DNA from: MED-G105 sp039025235
GTDB taxonomy: Bacteria > Pseudomonadota > Alphaproteobacteria > Caulobacterales > Parvularculaceae
Length of the DNA stretch: 64,000 bases
NCBI GenBank assembly: GCA_039025235.1
Contig: JBCCOS010000008.1
Coordinates: forward strand, 62,001 to 126,000
Direction of reading: 5' to 3'
A program made the position numbers and the translations under genes. Positions 8,711-16,936 of this stretch are shown here, in pieces. The notes under the pieces were generated by a model that did not search any database, was not told where the DNA came from, and was given only the letters and a program-made list of their open reading frames with translations. Position 1 is the first letter of the stretch; each line of letters opens with the position of its first letter.

Positions 8711-10504
8711 TCAGTGGCTGTGAGCGACCCCTGCGCCGGATGGAATTCGAATGTCATCCACGAGGTCCTGTACGCGCTCTGGCGTCGGCGCCGTGAACTT
8801 GGCAACTGTCAAGGCAACAACAAAGTTAATGGTCATCCCCACGGAGCCAATGCCTTCCGGTGAAATACCGAATAACCAGTTGTCCGCGGTGTTGACGGCA
8901 CCAAACCATGGCGACTTAAAGTAGACGATATAGCCAATGGTGAAAGCGAGGCCGGCAAGCATTCCAGCGACGGCACCTTCGCGGTTCATCTTTTTGAAGA
9001 AGATCCCCATAAGGATTGCTGGAAACAGAGAGCACGCCGCAAGACCAAAGGCGAGGGCAACAACTTGTGCCACAAATCCCGGAGGATTAATACCGAGATA
9101 CCCGGCAACGGAGATTGCTAGGATGGCGGCGCCACGCGCCGCTAGAAGCTCGCCGCGCTCAGATATTGTTGGCATAAAAGTCTTTTTCAACAGATCGTGG
9201 CTTATCGAAGCAGAGATCACAAGTAAGAGACCCGCTGCTGTGGATAGTGCCGCGGCAATACCACCAGCGGCAACTAGAGCGATAACCCAGCCAGGCAATT
9301 TCGCAATCTCAGGGTTTGCAAGAACCATAATATCCCGATCAACATAGGCCTCGTTGGCATTCGCAGTGACTTCATTCGAGACCAGTCTTTCGCCATTTGC
9401 CCCGCGCTCACCGGTGAACTTTGGCTTGCCAACAATTGGTGCACCCGCAGCATACTGGATCACGCCATCATTATTTTTATCCGTAAACTGCGTAAGCCCT
9501 AGTTTCTCGAATGTTTTGAAGAATTGCGGCGTGCCGCCTTGTTCTTCAGTTGCGGCATATGTGGAACCATGCACGCTATCAATAAAATTAATCCGAGCAA
9601 AAGCACCAACCGCTGGTGCCGTTGTGTAAAGGAGCGCAATAAAGACGAGAGCATAGCCCGCTGATTTGCGTGCATCCGATACTTTTGGAACGGTGAAGAA
9701 CCGAACGATAACATGTGGTAATCCTGCGGTACCGACCATCAATGCCAGTGTGATGGCGAAGACATCAATCATTGACTTGGATCCAAGGGTATAAGGATTG
9801 AAGCCAAGATCGACCAATGTCGTATCCAGTTTCTGGAGCACCGTCATTCCAGAGCCGTCTGCCACTATTGAGCCTAGGCCCAGTTGAGGTATTGGATTTC
9901 CAGTAATCAACATGGATATAAAGATCGCTGGTACCATATAGGCGAAGATGAGAACGCAGTATTGTGCAACCTGCGTATAAGTAATCCCTTTCATACCGCC
10001 AAGGACGGCATAGAAAAAGACAACGGCCATACCAACAAAGACACCCATGGTAATCGGTATATTGAGGAAGTGTGAAAACACGACGCCAACACCGCGCATC
10101 TGTCCTGCGATATAGGTGAACGAAATTACGATCAGGCAAACAACCGCGACGACCCGCGCAACTTTCGAATAATATCGTTCACCGATGAAGTCGGGAACCG
10201 TAAATTGTCCAAATTTGCGCAAGTATGGTGCAAGAAGTAAGGCGAGTAGGACATATCCACCGGTCCACCCCATGAGATAAACTGACCCATCATAACCTGC
10301 AAAAGCGATGATACCGGCCATCGATATGAATGAGGCTGCGCTCATCCAGTCTGCAGCCGTTGCCATACCATTCGCTACGGGATGCACGCCGCCGCCGGCG
10401 ACGTAAAACTCTTTGGTCGACCCAGCGCGCGACCAAATGGCAATGCCAATATATAGCGCGAAAGAAAGACCAACGGCGATATATGTGAGTATTTGGGTGC
10501 TCAT
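8711..10504 (-). CDS. actP: Na+:solute symporter, ActP / VC_2705 type (probable acetate permease)
   Basis: A 597-residue polytopic inner-membrane protein of the solute:sodium symporter family (SSSF, SLC5 fold). Its N-terminal helices include EFYVAGGGVHPVANGMATAA and SAASFISMAGIIAFAGYDGS, the Na+-site region of ActP. It carries the long periplasmic insert of the VC_2705-type large subunits (about 300-390, with a DKNNDGVIQ segment resembling a Ca2+ loop). ATG 10504 has GGAG six bases upstream, and that site overlaps the stop of the DUF4212 gene nine bases before it, so the two are translationally linked. Acetate or another short carboxylate is the likely substrate given acs, crbR and crbS nearby; this is inferred. 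Confidence 0.88.
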   Translation of the reverse strand: MSTQILTYIAVGLSFALYIGIAIWSRAGSTKEFYVAGGGVHPVANGMATAADWMSAASFISMAGIIAFAGYDGSVYLMGWTGGYVLLALLLAPYLRKFGQFTVPDFIGERYYSKVARVVAVVCLIVISFTYIAGQMRGVGVVFSHFLNIPITMGVFVGMAVVFFYAVLGGMKGITYTQVAQYCVLIFAYMVPAIFISMLITGNPIPQLGLGSIVADGSGMTVLQKLDTTLVDLGFNPYTLGSKSMIDVFAITLALMVGTAGLPHVIVRFFTVPKVSDARKSAGYALVFIALLYTTAPAVGAFARINFIDSVHGSTYAATEEQGGTPQFFKTFEKLGLTQFTDKNNDGVIQYAAGAPIVGKPKFTGERGANGERLVSNEVTANANEAYVDRDIMVLANPEIAKLPGWVIALVAAGGIAAALSTAAGLLLVISASISHDLLKKTFMPTISERGELLAARGAAILAISVAGYLGINPPGFVAQVVALAFGLAACSLFPAILMGIFFKKMNREGAVAGMLAGLAFTIGYIVYFKSPWFGAVNTADNWLFGISPEGIGSVGMTINFVVALTVAKFTAPTPERVQDLVDDIRIPSGAGVAHSH

Positions 10505-10513
10505 TGTCTGCTC

Positions 10514-10939
10514 CTACTCGTCATCATCGACGCCATATCGGCGTTCGATTTTTTTCATGCGGTATGAATAAAAAAAGATCAAAGCTACAAACACATAGAT
10601 TGAGCCTTGTTGCGCAAACCAGAAGCCAAGCGGATACCCACCAAGGCTAAATTTATTGAGCTGTTCTACGAATAAAATTCCAGCGCCGAACGATACAACG
10701 AACCAGATTGCCAGTAGACTGAGGAGTAATTTGATATTTTCGGCCCAGTATCGATTAACGGTCGTTTCATTCGTCGTTTCTCTTGCGTGGTGGTCAGGCG
10801 GCGGCGCATTATCACTATAGTGAATATAAATCTCTTCTTTTTCGGAACCGGCCCTTGAATGCATCCGGTTCATCGGCGCTGAGCCGAGCGCTTGTGCGCT
10901 TGGTGGGGGGGCGCCTGGATCAATAGCGGTCGAACTCAT
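10514..10939 (-). CDS. DUF4212 symporter small subunit
   Basis: A 141-residue small membrane protein that accompanies ActP-type symporters. The conserved part is about residues 60-141: RYWAENIKLLLSLLAIWFVV, a second helix around GFWFAQQGSIYVFVALIFFY and the basic YRMKKIERRYGV tail, with two transmembrane helices. I chose the second ATG of an ATGATG pair because GGAGG stands 6 bases before it; the open frame extends 40 codons further with no support. The ~60 residues before the domain are Pro/Ser-rich and are longer than in typical family members, which are about 80-90 residues. It is the first gene of the symporter operon. Confidence 0.85.
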   Translation of the reverse strand: MSSTAIDPGAPPPSAQALGSAPMNRMHSRAGSEKEEIYIHYSDNAPPPDHHARETTNETTVNRYWAENIKLLLSLLAIWFVVSFGAGILFVEQLNKFSLGGYPLGFWFAQQGSIYVFVALIFFYSYRMKKIERRYGVDDDE

Positions 10940-11306
10940 CATCTTCCTCCCTCCGTTTGAGGTTATGGTTACGGATTCATCGATGGGAGAACGGTAAGCG
11001 GTACGGAGGGAGACCGCTACGAGACTTTGGTCGTAGGGGGCTTGCTTTGTTCGATACAAACTTACCCAGAAAGTCTAATGTCAAGAATACGTTCTGTTCG
11101 TTCAGCGCAAGCAATTAAGCCGTTCTCGATCAATAGAGAGACTTGCTGCGCTGCAGCGAAATTGTCTGGGTATGTTAATTGTGACTGACGCGATGAAGCA
11201 TTTACTTGTTGGCAATTACGGGCCAATATTGTGGGTATTATATTTTGATGTCTAAAGAATAAATTCGTTTCTACCGTAATATTCTACAAATATTTCAGGA
11301 ATAATC
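10940..11306. other. divergent intergenic region (symporter operon / BLUF gene)
   Basis: About 367 bases hold the promoters of the DUF4212-actP operon (leftward) and the BLUF gene (rightward). The DUF4212 side has the GGAGG ribosome site at about 10946-10950. The BLUF side is A/T-rich from about 11220 to 11300. I see no clear palindromic operator and no gene. Confidence 0.4.
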
Positions 11307-11756
11307 GTGAAACAATTACTTTACTGTAGTCGCGCCGTTAAACCGCTCTCCGAAGATGCCATTGAAGACCTGCTTGTTCAATCGAGACAGCGTAATCGCC
11401 TTATCGATGTCACGGGTCTTTTGTTGTATGGCCATAATCGTTTTATGCAGGTCCTTGAGGGACCCGAAGCCGCCGTAACGCAACTATATAAAAAAATTGA
11501 ATATGATTGTCGGCATGCTGAAGTAATCAAATTATACGAAGGATATTGTGACCTGCGTTCCTATAAAAACTGGTCAATGGCCTACCGCCCTATGGAGGCG
11601 CCTCCGACGGGTCTCGATAAAGCATTTATAGAAGTCCGAGGGATACTGGATAAAGCTTCGCCAAAGAAAAAATTCGTCAGGATTGCGCCAATTATTCGAA
11701 ATTTCTATGATGATGCCTTGGGCTACGCTGAAGCGGAAAGCAATAATATTCATTGA
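11307..11756 (+). CDS. BLUF-domain blue-light photoreceptor, single domain
   Basis: A 149-residue protein with an N-terminal BLUF (FAD blue-light sensing) domain, about residues 1-95, and a ~50-residue basic helical tail. The photocycle residues are visible: Tyr6 (QLLYCSR), Asn30 (RQRNRLIDVTGLLLY), Gln48 (FMQVLEG), and Trp89/Met91 (NWSMAY) near the flavin. GTG 11307 follows AGGA by six bases. No EAL, GGDEF or cyclase output domain is fused, so it should signal through a protein partner, as short BLUF proteins do. No partner is obvious nearby: it is flanked by the symporter operon (divergent) and an intergenic repeat. Confidence 0.92.
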   Translation: MKQLLYCSRAVKPLSEDAIEDLLVQSRQRNRLIDVTGLLLYGHNRFMQVLEGPEAAVTQLYKKIEYDCRHAEVIKLYEGYCDLRSYKNWSMAYRPMEAPPTGLDKAFIEVRGILDKASPKKKFVRIAPIIRNFYDDALGYAEAESNNIH

Positions 11757-11865
11757 GTAGTAAGCGGTTTTGGGAAACGGCGCGCAGTTGAAGCGTTTGG
11801 CCGAGAGCTGTGAACGGTTTCCCGCCACAGTGCGTTGGGCATAAATGATTGCTGCTTAATGGTTA

Positions 11866-11990
11866 CTAGAGCTTTTTGCGTTCCGATGGAATCGGAACGC
11901 CGCTCTAAGTCCTTGTTTGGTCGCGCTTCTTTTGCCGAGTTGATGGACGGGAACCATCAACCGATCACACTTATCGGCGAAGTGCTTTAG
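11866..11990. repeat. dispersed intergenic palindromic repeat, copy A
   Basis: A ~125-base element starting CTAGAGC and ending GTGCTTTAG. Inside are three inverted repeats: GTTCCGATGGAATCGGAAC, GTTGATGGACGGGAACCATCAAC-type pairing (GTTGATGG/CCATCAAC) and CCGAT-CACACTT-ATCGG. Nearly the same modules recur at 23607 and 50788, and the last module recurs at 56319. It is non-coding and sits between the BLUF gene and the S9 peptidase, whose transcripts converge. The strand is arbitrary. Confidence 0.85.
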
Positions 11991-12033
11991 TTATCACTAT
12001 GCTGCAGATACGCTTGAAAACACAGATTTAGAT

Positions 12034-12060
12034 CCTCATTCCGATTTTATCGGAATGGGG
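12034..12060 (-). terminator. perfect hairpin after the S9 peptidase gene
   Basis: CATTCCGAT (12037-12045), loop TTT, then ATCGGAATG (12049-12057). The stem extends outward with a wobble to CCT/GGGG. It is immediately downstream of the minus-strand peptidase stop (12066). No T-run follows on the minus strand, so it may protect the 3' end or belong to the neighbouring repeat rather than act as a classic intrinsic terminator. Confidence 0.5.
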
Positions 12061-12065
12061 TATTA

Positions 12066-14504
12066 TCACTCCTCGATCGTACTGATACTATTCTTGAATA
12101 AAGAACGGCCCTTCAGGCTACGAGAGTAGAAATCCGCGATCCGCAACGCCAAATAGCTTCGATTGGTTAAAATGTGGCTTTCCCCAGGAACGAGCAGTAG
12201 TTCGAAGTTTTTATCATGTTTAATTAACTGATCCACAATTCGCATAGTGGCCGCTGGATGAACATCCTCATCGAGTTCTCCGTGGATGAAAAACAGATCA
12301 GCTTTCAGGTTTTTAAGCATTGGATCGTCTGCCCCTTCTGCATAGAGCTGAGGCACCTCAGAATAAAGGCCTAGAAAATCTTCGATATAGAGCGTTCCCA
12401 GAATAAATGGGTCCGTTGATGGTGCACCAATTAATGCAGCTTTAAAGAAGTCATCACTGTGAAGGGCAAAACGATAAGCACACTGCCCACCGCCTGACCA
12501 TCCACCAGCCGCAGCACGAGACGCATCAATTGTCGGGTCGCGGTCAGCAAGCTGTTTTACGGCTGCGACGTGATCTTCAACACCGCAGCGGTTGTGCTCA
12601 GCGCCAATCCCAAAATCGTTAAACGCTTTTGTGCGCCCCGGTGTCCCGCGGGAATCCATACGAATGACAATGAATCCGCCGTCGGCTATCTTCTGAAGAA
12701 GACTGTCCTCGGCAAACCCTTCCTGTGCAACGGCGTATTCAGCACTACCGTACACCCAATTAATAATCGGATACTGTTCGTTTTCCGACCAGTCGCTCGG
12801 CCTCAGCATATTGCCGAACAGTGGCGTAACGCCGTCTGCTGCCATGACCTGAAAACGCGACGGCCGCGACTTTGGGGGTAGAGCCCAACCCTCTGCACTC
12901 GATTCAATAAGAATTTTTGTTACTGTTTCATCAGAATTTTCAATACTTGTTGGAGCAGTATGAACCGACAAAATTGGCGGAACATCGATCCGTGAAGAGA
13001 TGTTCGCATATCTTTTGGCATCGGGAGAAAAAACAAGCTCATGATGGAAATCAAATTCCGTGAGACGTTTTTGTTCACCGCTTTCTAGATGCGCTACATA
13101 GAGCTGTAATCGATCGGGATCGGTATCGGATGGGTCAGGATAAGCCGTGTAGTAAAGAAGGCTCTCCTTGCCATCGAGTGCTTGAATGTCTTTGACGGTG
13201 ACATTGTCCGAAGATATTTGATTCAGAATATCTCCAGTTTCGCCATTAAGCCTATAGTACTGACCTCGACCGTCTTTATCTGAATACCATGTATAGTGCG
13301 GCGTATCTGGAATATCTTCCACACCGTATTGAATGAACGAGCCCGTCACACCGGCACGGGTCGAACTTTTCTCCCTATAGACCTGCCGTACGTTTTGAGA
13401 CGAGATACTCCCCTCCCAAAGCGTAATTTCGCGTGACCCTCTACTATGCGAGAGGAAGAAAAAGCTGTCGGATGAATTATTTTTCCATTGTACAAAGCGC
13501 GAACGAATGGGATCAATCGGCGCATTAATCCAAGGCATATCGATTTTAATCAGTTGTCCTGTTGTTGTGTCAAGGACCACATACTTAACCTGTACGGATT
13601 TTTCATCCGTTGGAAGTTGGTTTTTATATCTGATCGCTTTCGGAAGCGTGCGTCTGTCAGGGCCTGGTTGTGTTTGCAAAAGGATAGAGTCGCTTGTGTG
13701 GCGGTCATCACTTAAGAAGGTAAGAAAATAACGCGAATCTGCTGACCATATCCCCTCTACTGGTGGCTCTAACCCTGCAACCTCGACTTGAACCCGGCCC
13801 GACCAGGCTGTTGGTAATGTATTTCCGTACGAATAGTTTTCCGCGCCATCGCTTGTTTTAACAACAAGGGCGCCCGTTTTCGTTGATCTGATCTCGACGT
13901 TCGGGCCATTCCGGAGTGCAATAAAGGCGTCATTGGGTGCTGAACTGACGTCTGGGCCCATGTCGCCAAAAACAAATACATTGAGAGGCCATTGTCTGTC
14001 TGTGTTTAATGCAGGGCCTGACTGTGAACATGACATTGGTTCTTTGGTACAGAGATAGTGTTTACCCGACAAATCGAAGTCAAATTTCATTCCATCTGTA
14101 GAAAAACTAAATGAGCTTATGTGTCGTTCATCGGGTAGCTTTTTATCAGATAAATTAAGCGTATTTGCGATTTGCTGATCTGTAATCGTTGATATGAAAC
14201 TGCCCTCAGAGGTGTCAAAAAGCTTCCACGTTCGACCGGACTTGTCTGAAACTGCAATCAACACATGATCGTTATCGAGCCAACGGACGTTATTTATTTG
14301 AATGCCCGGAAAAGATAGGGCACCGGCATTTGCTGCACTGACCTTAGCCAGTCTATCGCTATCAACATCATTCAGAGAGAAAGTGTTAAGTAGTGGAGTT
14401 GAATCGCTATTATCCGTACAGCTAGCAATAAAAAGAATTCCCGACCAAAAAACGAAAAAATATCTGAACGAGAGAAAACGGGTACAGCTCGTGACATTCT
14501 GCAT
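12066..14504 (-). CDS. S9-family (DPP IV-like) prolyl oligopeptidase, predicted lipoprotein
   Basis: An 812-residue peptidase. The N-terminus (FVFWSGILFIASC) is a hydrophobic signal ending in a lipobox-like IASC, so it is probably anchored as a lipoprotein. Residues ~50-540 form a beta-propeller-like region (repeated segments such as SPDAKRYA and WSADSRYF). The C-terminal ~260 residues are the alpha/beta-hydrolase: nucleophile Ser in GGWSGGGQ, the acid in ELDEDVHP and His in GESHIL, with DPP IV-like marks VYGSAEY and DSRGTPGRTKAFNDFG. It likely cleaves dipeptides from the N-termini of oligopeptides in the periplasm. It is divergent from a dipeptide epimerase, suggesting a peptide-scavenging pair; that link is inferred. 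AAAGGAG lies upstream of the ATG. Confidence 0.85.
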   Translation of the reverse strand: MQNVTSCTRFLSFRYFFVFWSGILFIASCTDNSDSTPLLNTFSLNDVDSDRLAKVSAANAGALSFPGIQINNVRWLDNDHVLIAVSDKSGRTWKLFDTSEGSFISTITDQQIANTLNLSDKKLPDERHISSFSFSTDGMKFDFDLSGKHYLCTKEPMSCSQSGPALNTDRQWPLNVFVFGDMGPDVSSAPNDAFIALRNGPNVEIRSTKTGALVVKTSDGAENYSYGNTLPTAWSGRVQVEVAGLEPPVEGIWSADSRYFLTFLSDDRHTSDSILLQTQPGPDRRTLPKAIRYKNQLPTDEKSVQVKYVVLDTTTGQLIKIDMPWINAPIDPIRSRFVQWKNNSSDSFFFLSHSRGSREITLWEGSISSQNVRQVYREKSSTRAGVTGSFIQYGVEDIPDTPHYTWYSDKDGRGQYYRLNGETGDILNQISSDNVTVKDIQALDGKESLLYYTAYPDPSDTDPDRLQLYVAHLESGEQKRLTEFDFHHELVFSPDAKRYANISSRIDVPPILSVHTAPTSIENSDETVTKILIESSAEGWALPPKSRPSRFQVMAADGVTPLFGNMLRPSDWSENEQYPIINWVYGSAEYAVAQEGFAEDSLLQKIADGGFIVIRMDSRGTPGRTKAFNDFGIGAEHNRCGVEDHVAAVKQLADRDPTIDASRAAAGGWSGGGQCAYRFALHSDDFFKAALIGAPSTDPFILGTLYIEDFLGLYSEVPQLYAEGADDPMLKNLKADLFFIHGELDEDVHPAATMRIVDQLIKHDKNFELLLVPGESHILTNRSYLALRIADFYSRSLKGRSLFKNSISTIEE

Positions 14505-14902
14505 TTGAAAGTCTCACTCCTTTGAACAGCATACCTTTTGTAGTCGCATACATCTGATGTTTTAAGGCTGAAAAGCAGTTGACGTTATTCGTAACCTTAA
14601 ACGCTCAGTGAGGCGTAGTATTCGGTTTTGAAATTGTGCGCTCGTGTCGCGCAAGGGCTGTGGTTGAATGCTATGTTGCTTTATATACAGACCTTGATTG
14701 AACGACGGGTTGCATCAGAGGACCCAAGGATCGATTGGGGAAAACAGGAGTGCGCACGATACGGCAAAAGCCTATTTTCTGATTTTACCACAGGATGCGG
14801 CATGGGCTTGGCACATTAATACCAAGGTGGCTATATCCTCGCATCGATTTTTATTAGAGTTGAACATCGATACACTCTTACAATTTAAAGGAAGCCCCCG
14901 GT
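14505..14902. other. divergent intergenic region (S9 peptidase / dipeptide epimerase)
   Basis: About 398 bases between two divergent genes. It holds the ribosome sites of both genes (AAAGGAG on the peptidase side, AAAGGAAG at 14887-14894 on the epimerase side). Short open frames exist in it, but none has a ribosome site or a recognisable product, and I do not call them. No clear operator palindrome was seen. Confidence 0.4.
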
Positions 14903-15946
14903 ATGTCCGCACAGGTGAATTTCGATATGCGTAACATAGGAGACTTGCTAGGCCTCGAGGAAGAAGGTCTTTCAATTACAATCGAAAAGCACCTGTTGCC
15001 TCTGAAAGAACCCTTTGTAATCACTGGTTATGTTCATACTACCATTCAAACCATTCGCGTGATCGTATCGAAGAATAATATTTCCGGTTGGGGCGAGGGA
15101 ACAAGCGTTTATTATCTGAATGAAACGTCGGATGGGATGGCTGAACAAGTTGAGGCTGTTGCTGATCAGCTCCGTGGATGCTGTTCGCTGAATATTATTC
15201 AGGATTTGTTGCCGCGGGGCGGGGCTCGAAACGCAGTTGACTGTGCGTATTGGGATTATCTTGCCAAAAGAGAAAATACGCGTGTCGCTCAGATGATTGG
15301 GATTGATCCCAAACCTTTAACGTCGGTCTTTACTATTGGAATTGATAGTGTTGAGGTAATGGCTAAAAATGCGGCGGCCGCAGGGCGGTATCCAATCTTA
15401 AAAATAAAACTGGATGATGATCATCCGGGTGAAAAGCTACAAGCTATTCGGCAGGCAAGACCGGAGGCGAAGCTTGTTGTTGATGCAAATCAGGGTTGGA
15501 CCGTGGATTTGTTGAAAGATCTTGCACCACTTTTCGCGGAACTCGGTGTAGAAATGATTGAACAACCCATTGTCCGTGGAGGTGATGCCGACCTAGACGG
15601 CTATCGTTCGCCCGTGCCTCTTGGTGTTGACGAGTCATGTTTAGACACCACAGAGTATGAGAAGGTCGCGCCGTTCTACGATGTCATTAATATAAAGTTG
15701 GACAAGACGGGTGGCTTAACAGAAGCGCTCAAATTGGCAGACGCGGCGCTTACGTCCGGCAAGGCTCTGATGGTAGGCAACATGATTTCATCATCGCTGG
15801 GCATGGCGCCAAGTTTTCACATCGGACAAGCGTGCAAATTCGTTGATTTGGATGGACCATTATTCTTGAAACAAGATGTTGCGAATGGTCTTACCTATGA
15901 CGATGGCGGAATTGTTCATGGACCGACAGCAGAACTTTGGGGCTAA
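14903..15946 (+). CDS. dipeptide epimerase (enolase superfamily)
   Basis: A 347-residue member of the muconate-lactonizing subgroup of the enolase superfamily. The barrel shows the full catalytic set: Lys167-x-Lys169 (LKIKLD), metal ligands Asp194 (VVDANQG), Glu220 (MIEQP) and Asp243 (GVDES), and Lys268 (IKLDKTGG), which matches the L-Ala-D/L-Glu epimerase layout. The likely reaction is epimerisation of the second residue of L-Ala-Glu or related dipeptides, used in recycling murein peptides or catabolising dipeptides; the exact substrate cannot be read from sequence. ATG 14903 follows AAAGGAAG. It is divergent from a dipeptidyl-peptidase-like lipoprotein. The DUF1611 partner often found beside this enzyme is absent. 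Confidence 0.88.
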   Translation: MSAQVNFDMRNIGDLLGLEEEGLSITIEKHLLPLKEPFVITGYVHTTIQTIRVIVSKNNISGWGEGTSVYYLNETSDGMAEQVEAVADQLRGCCSLNIIQDLLPRGGARNAVDCAYWDYLAKRENTRVAQMIGIDPKPLTSVFTIGIDSVEVMAKNAAAAGRYPILKIKLDDDHPGEKLQAIRQARPEAKLVVDANQGWTVDLLKDLAPLFAELGVEMIEQPIVRGGDADLDGYRSPVPLGVDESCLDTTEYEKVAPFYDVINIKLDKTGGLTEALKLADAALTSGKALMVGNMISSSLGMAPSFHIGQACKFVDLDGPLFLKQDVANGLTYDDGGIVHGPTAELWG

Positions 15947-16074
15947 ACGCTGGGGCGTAGCGTTAAAAACGTTTTTGCCGATGGGTTCATTGGTAATACA
16001 GCCGAAGAAGCAGAGTTCTGCATTGTGGCGTTCCTGATATAAACCCGGTTCATTCCTATCCCTTGCTGCAGGAG

Positions 16075-16560
16075 TCAAGCGCGTCCCGCTGCATGCAGAA
16101 CAGCGTAAGGCTTCGCTGCTGGAGTCGTTGCAAGTTCGACGGGTGGCTGTTCAATCGATAGGCCGATCCGACGGAAGGCTTCGCCAACGCGGTCTGCGGC
16201 ATTGGTTGCGCGTTCATCGCCACTTCGCCCGAGTAACCAAAGAAGATGGGCATCCCGGCGATCAGTATCGCATGCTTGAGCCGCAGCAAGGACCGCCACA
16301 ATGCTCAATTCATCACTTGTGACACCGCAACACCCCGGAACGGCAAGTCCAATGCGCCGTGTCCCGATATTCCCCGTTGTTCTGGTAAACAGCAAAATCA
16401 TGCTCAATGCATGGTCCGCGTTTTCTGCGAATAGTCTTTGGTACCCTTTAACCAGAGCAGGGCATTCGATATGCCCCACTGCAGCCGCTCGGAATCCCCA
16501 AAGTGCATATCCAGCACCAAGACCCAATTGTGGAATTGTCATAGAGGCGACGAAAGTCAT
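16075..16560 (-). CDS. uncharacterised protein behind Fur-box-like sites
   Basis: A 161-residue protein I do not recognise. It is Ala-rich and mostly helical, with a central conserved-looking stretch RRIGLAVPGCCGVTSDE followed by LSIVAVLAAAQACD, and a helix HLLWLLGR. There is no signal peptide and no clear transmembrane helix. Codon use looks like that of neighbouring genes, so I take it as real. The start is uncertain: ATG 16560 has GAGGA rather far upstream (14 bases), and a second ATG is at 16542. Two sites resembling Fur boxes lie 95-140 bases upstream, which suggests iron control. The gene converges on the epimerase. No iron-transport gene is visible nearby. Confidence 0.6.
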   Translation of the reverse strand: MTFVASMTIPQLGLGAGYALWGFRAAAVGHIECPALVKGYQRLFAENADHALSMILLFTRTTGNIGTRRIGLAVPGCCGVTSDELSIVAVLAAAQACDTDRRDAHLLWLLGRSGDERATNAADRVGEAFRRIGLSIEQPPVELATTPAAKPYAVLHAAGRA

Positions 16561-16936
16561 CTGCGTGCTCGTTTTCCTCGAAAATTAACAATAAATGCAA
16601 CAATCTGCTTGGGTGAGACCGCTTAGCGATCGATTGCTACCAGCCTCACATTTTGAGAATTGTTATCATTATTCGAAGATGATGCAACTGATTATCATTC
16701 GTTTCAAAGAAATTTTGCACCTAGAGCTGCTTTTTCCATGCTTTCGGGTAGCGGTGTGTGTGATGTATGGACGATCTGAATCGACAAGAAGAACAGTTAA
16801 GCTGATGAAGTTTTTTGCAGTCGGTCATTATTCGCTGCCGCATAGTCGTTTCGCTCGCCACCAATGAATTGAAGTCACGCTAAACCAAATGACGCCAATC
16901 AGAGTCTATTAGGATCGTTTTACCGATATATATTCT
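16561..16936. other. divergent intergenic region before pyruvate carboxylase
   Basis: About 376 bases between the minus-strand uncharacterised gene and pyruvate carboxylase. It contains the two Fur-box-like sequences at 16655-16702. A 90-codon open frame (16595-16867, plus) has Cys/His/Arg-rich, non-protein-like composition and no ribosome site, and I reject it. Confidence 0.45.
16655..16702. promoter_or_regulatory. two Fur-box-like sites
   Basis: GAGAATTGTTATCATTATT (16655-16673) matches the classic Fur box GATAATGATAATCATTATC at 14 of 19 positions. GCAACTGATTATCATTCGT (16684-16702) matches its T-centred variant at 13 of 19. The two are spaced 29 bases start to start. They lie upstream of the minus-strand uncharacterised gene and about 235-280 bases upstream of pyruvate carboxylase. 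Many Alphaproteobacteria use Fur/Mur or Irr with diverged sites, so binding is a prediction. Confidence 0.5.

Noticed and set aside
8733..8860. Plus-strand frame beginning near 8666 over the end of actP
   Set aside because: Antisense shadow of the conserved symporter C-terminus.
10858..10885. GGAACC...CGGTTC resembling a general-stress (EcfG) promoter
   Set aside because: It lies inside the DUF4212 coding region, the -10 part does not match CGTT, and no transcription start is indicated.
14628..14819. 63-codon frame upstream of the dipeptide epimerase
   Set aside because: No ribosome site, poor composition, and it overlaps another equally weak frame.
16595..16867. 90-codon frame between the unknown gene and pyruvate carboxylase
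   Set aside because: No ribosome site, Cys/His/Arg-rich composition, and it overlaps the Fur-box-like sites.
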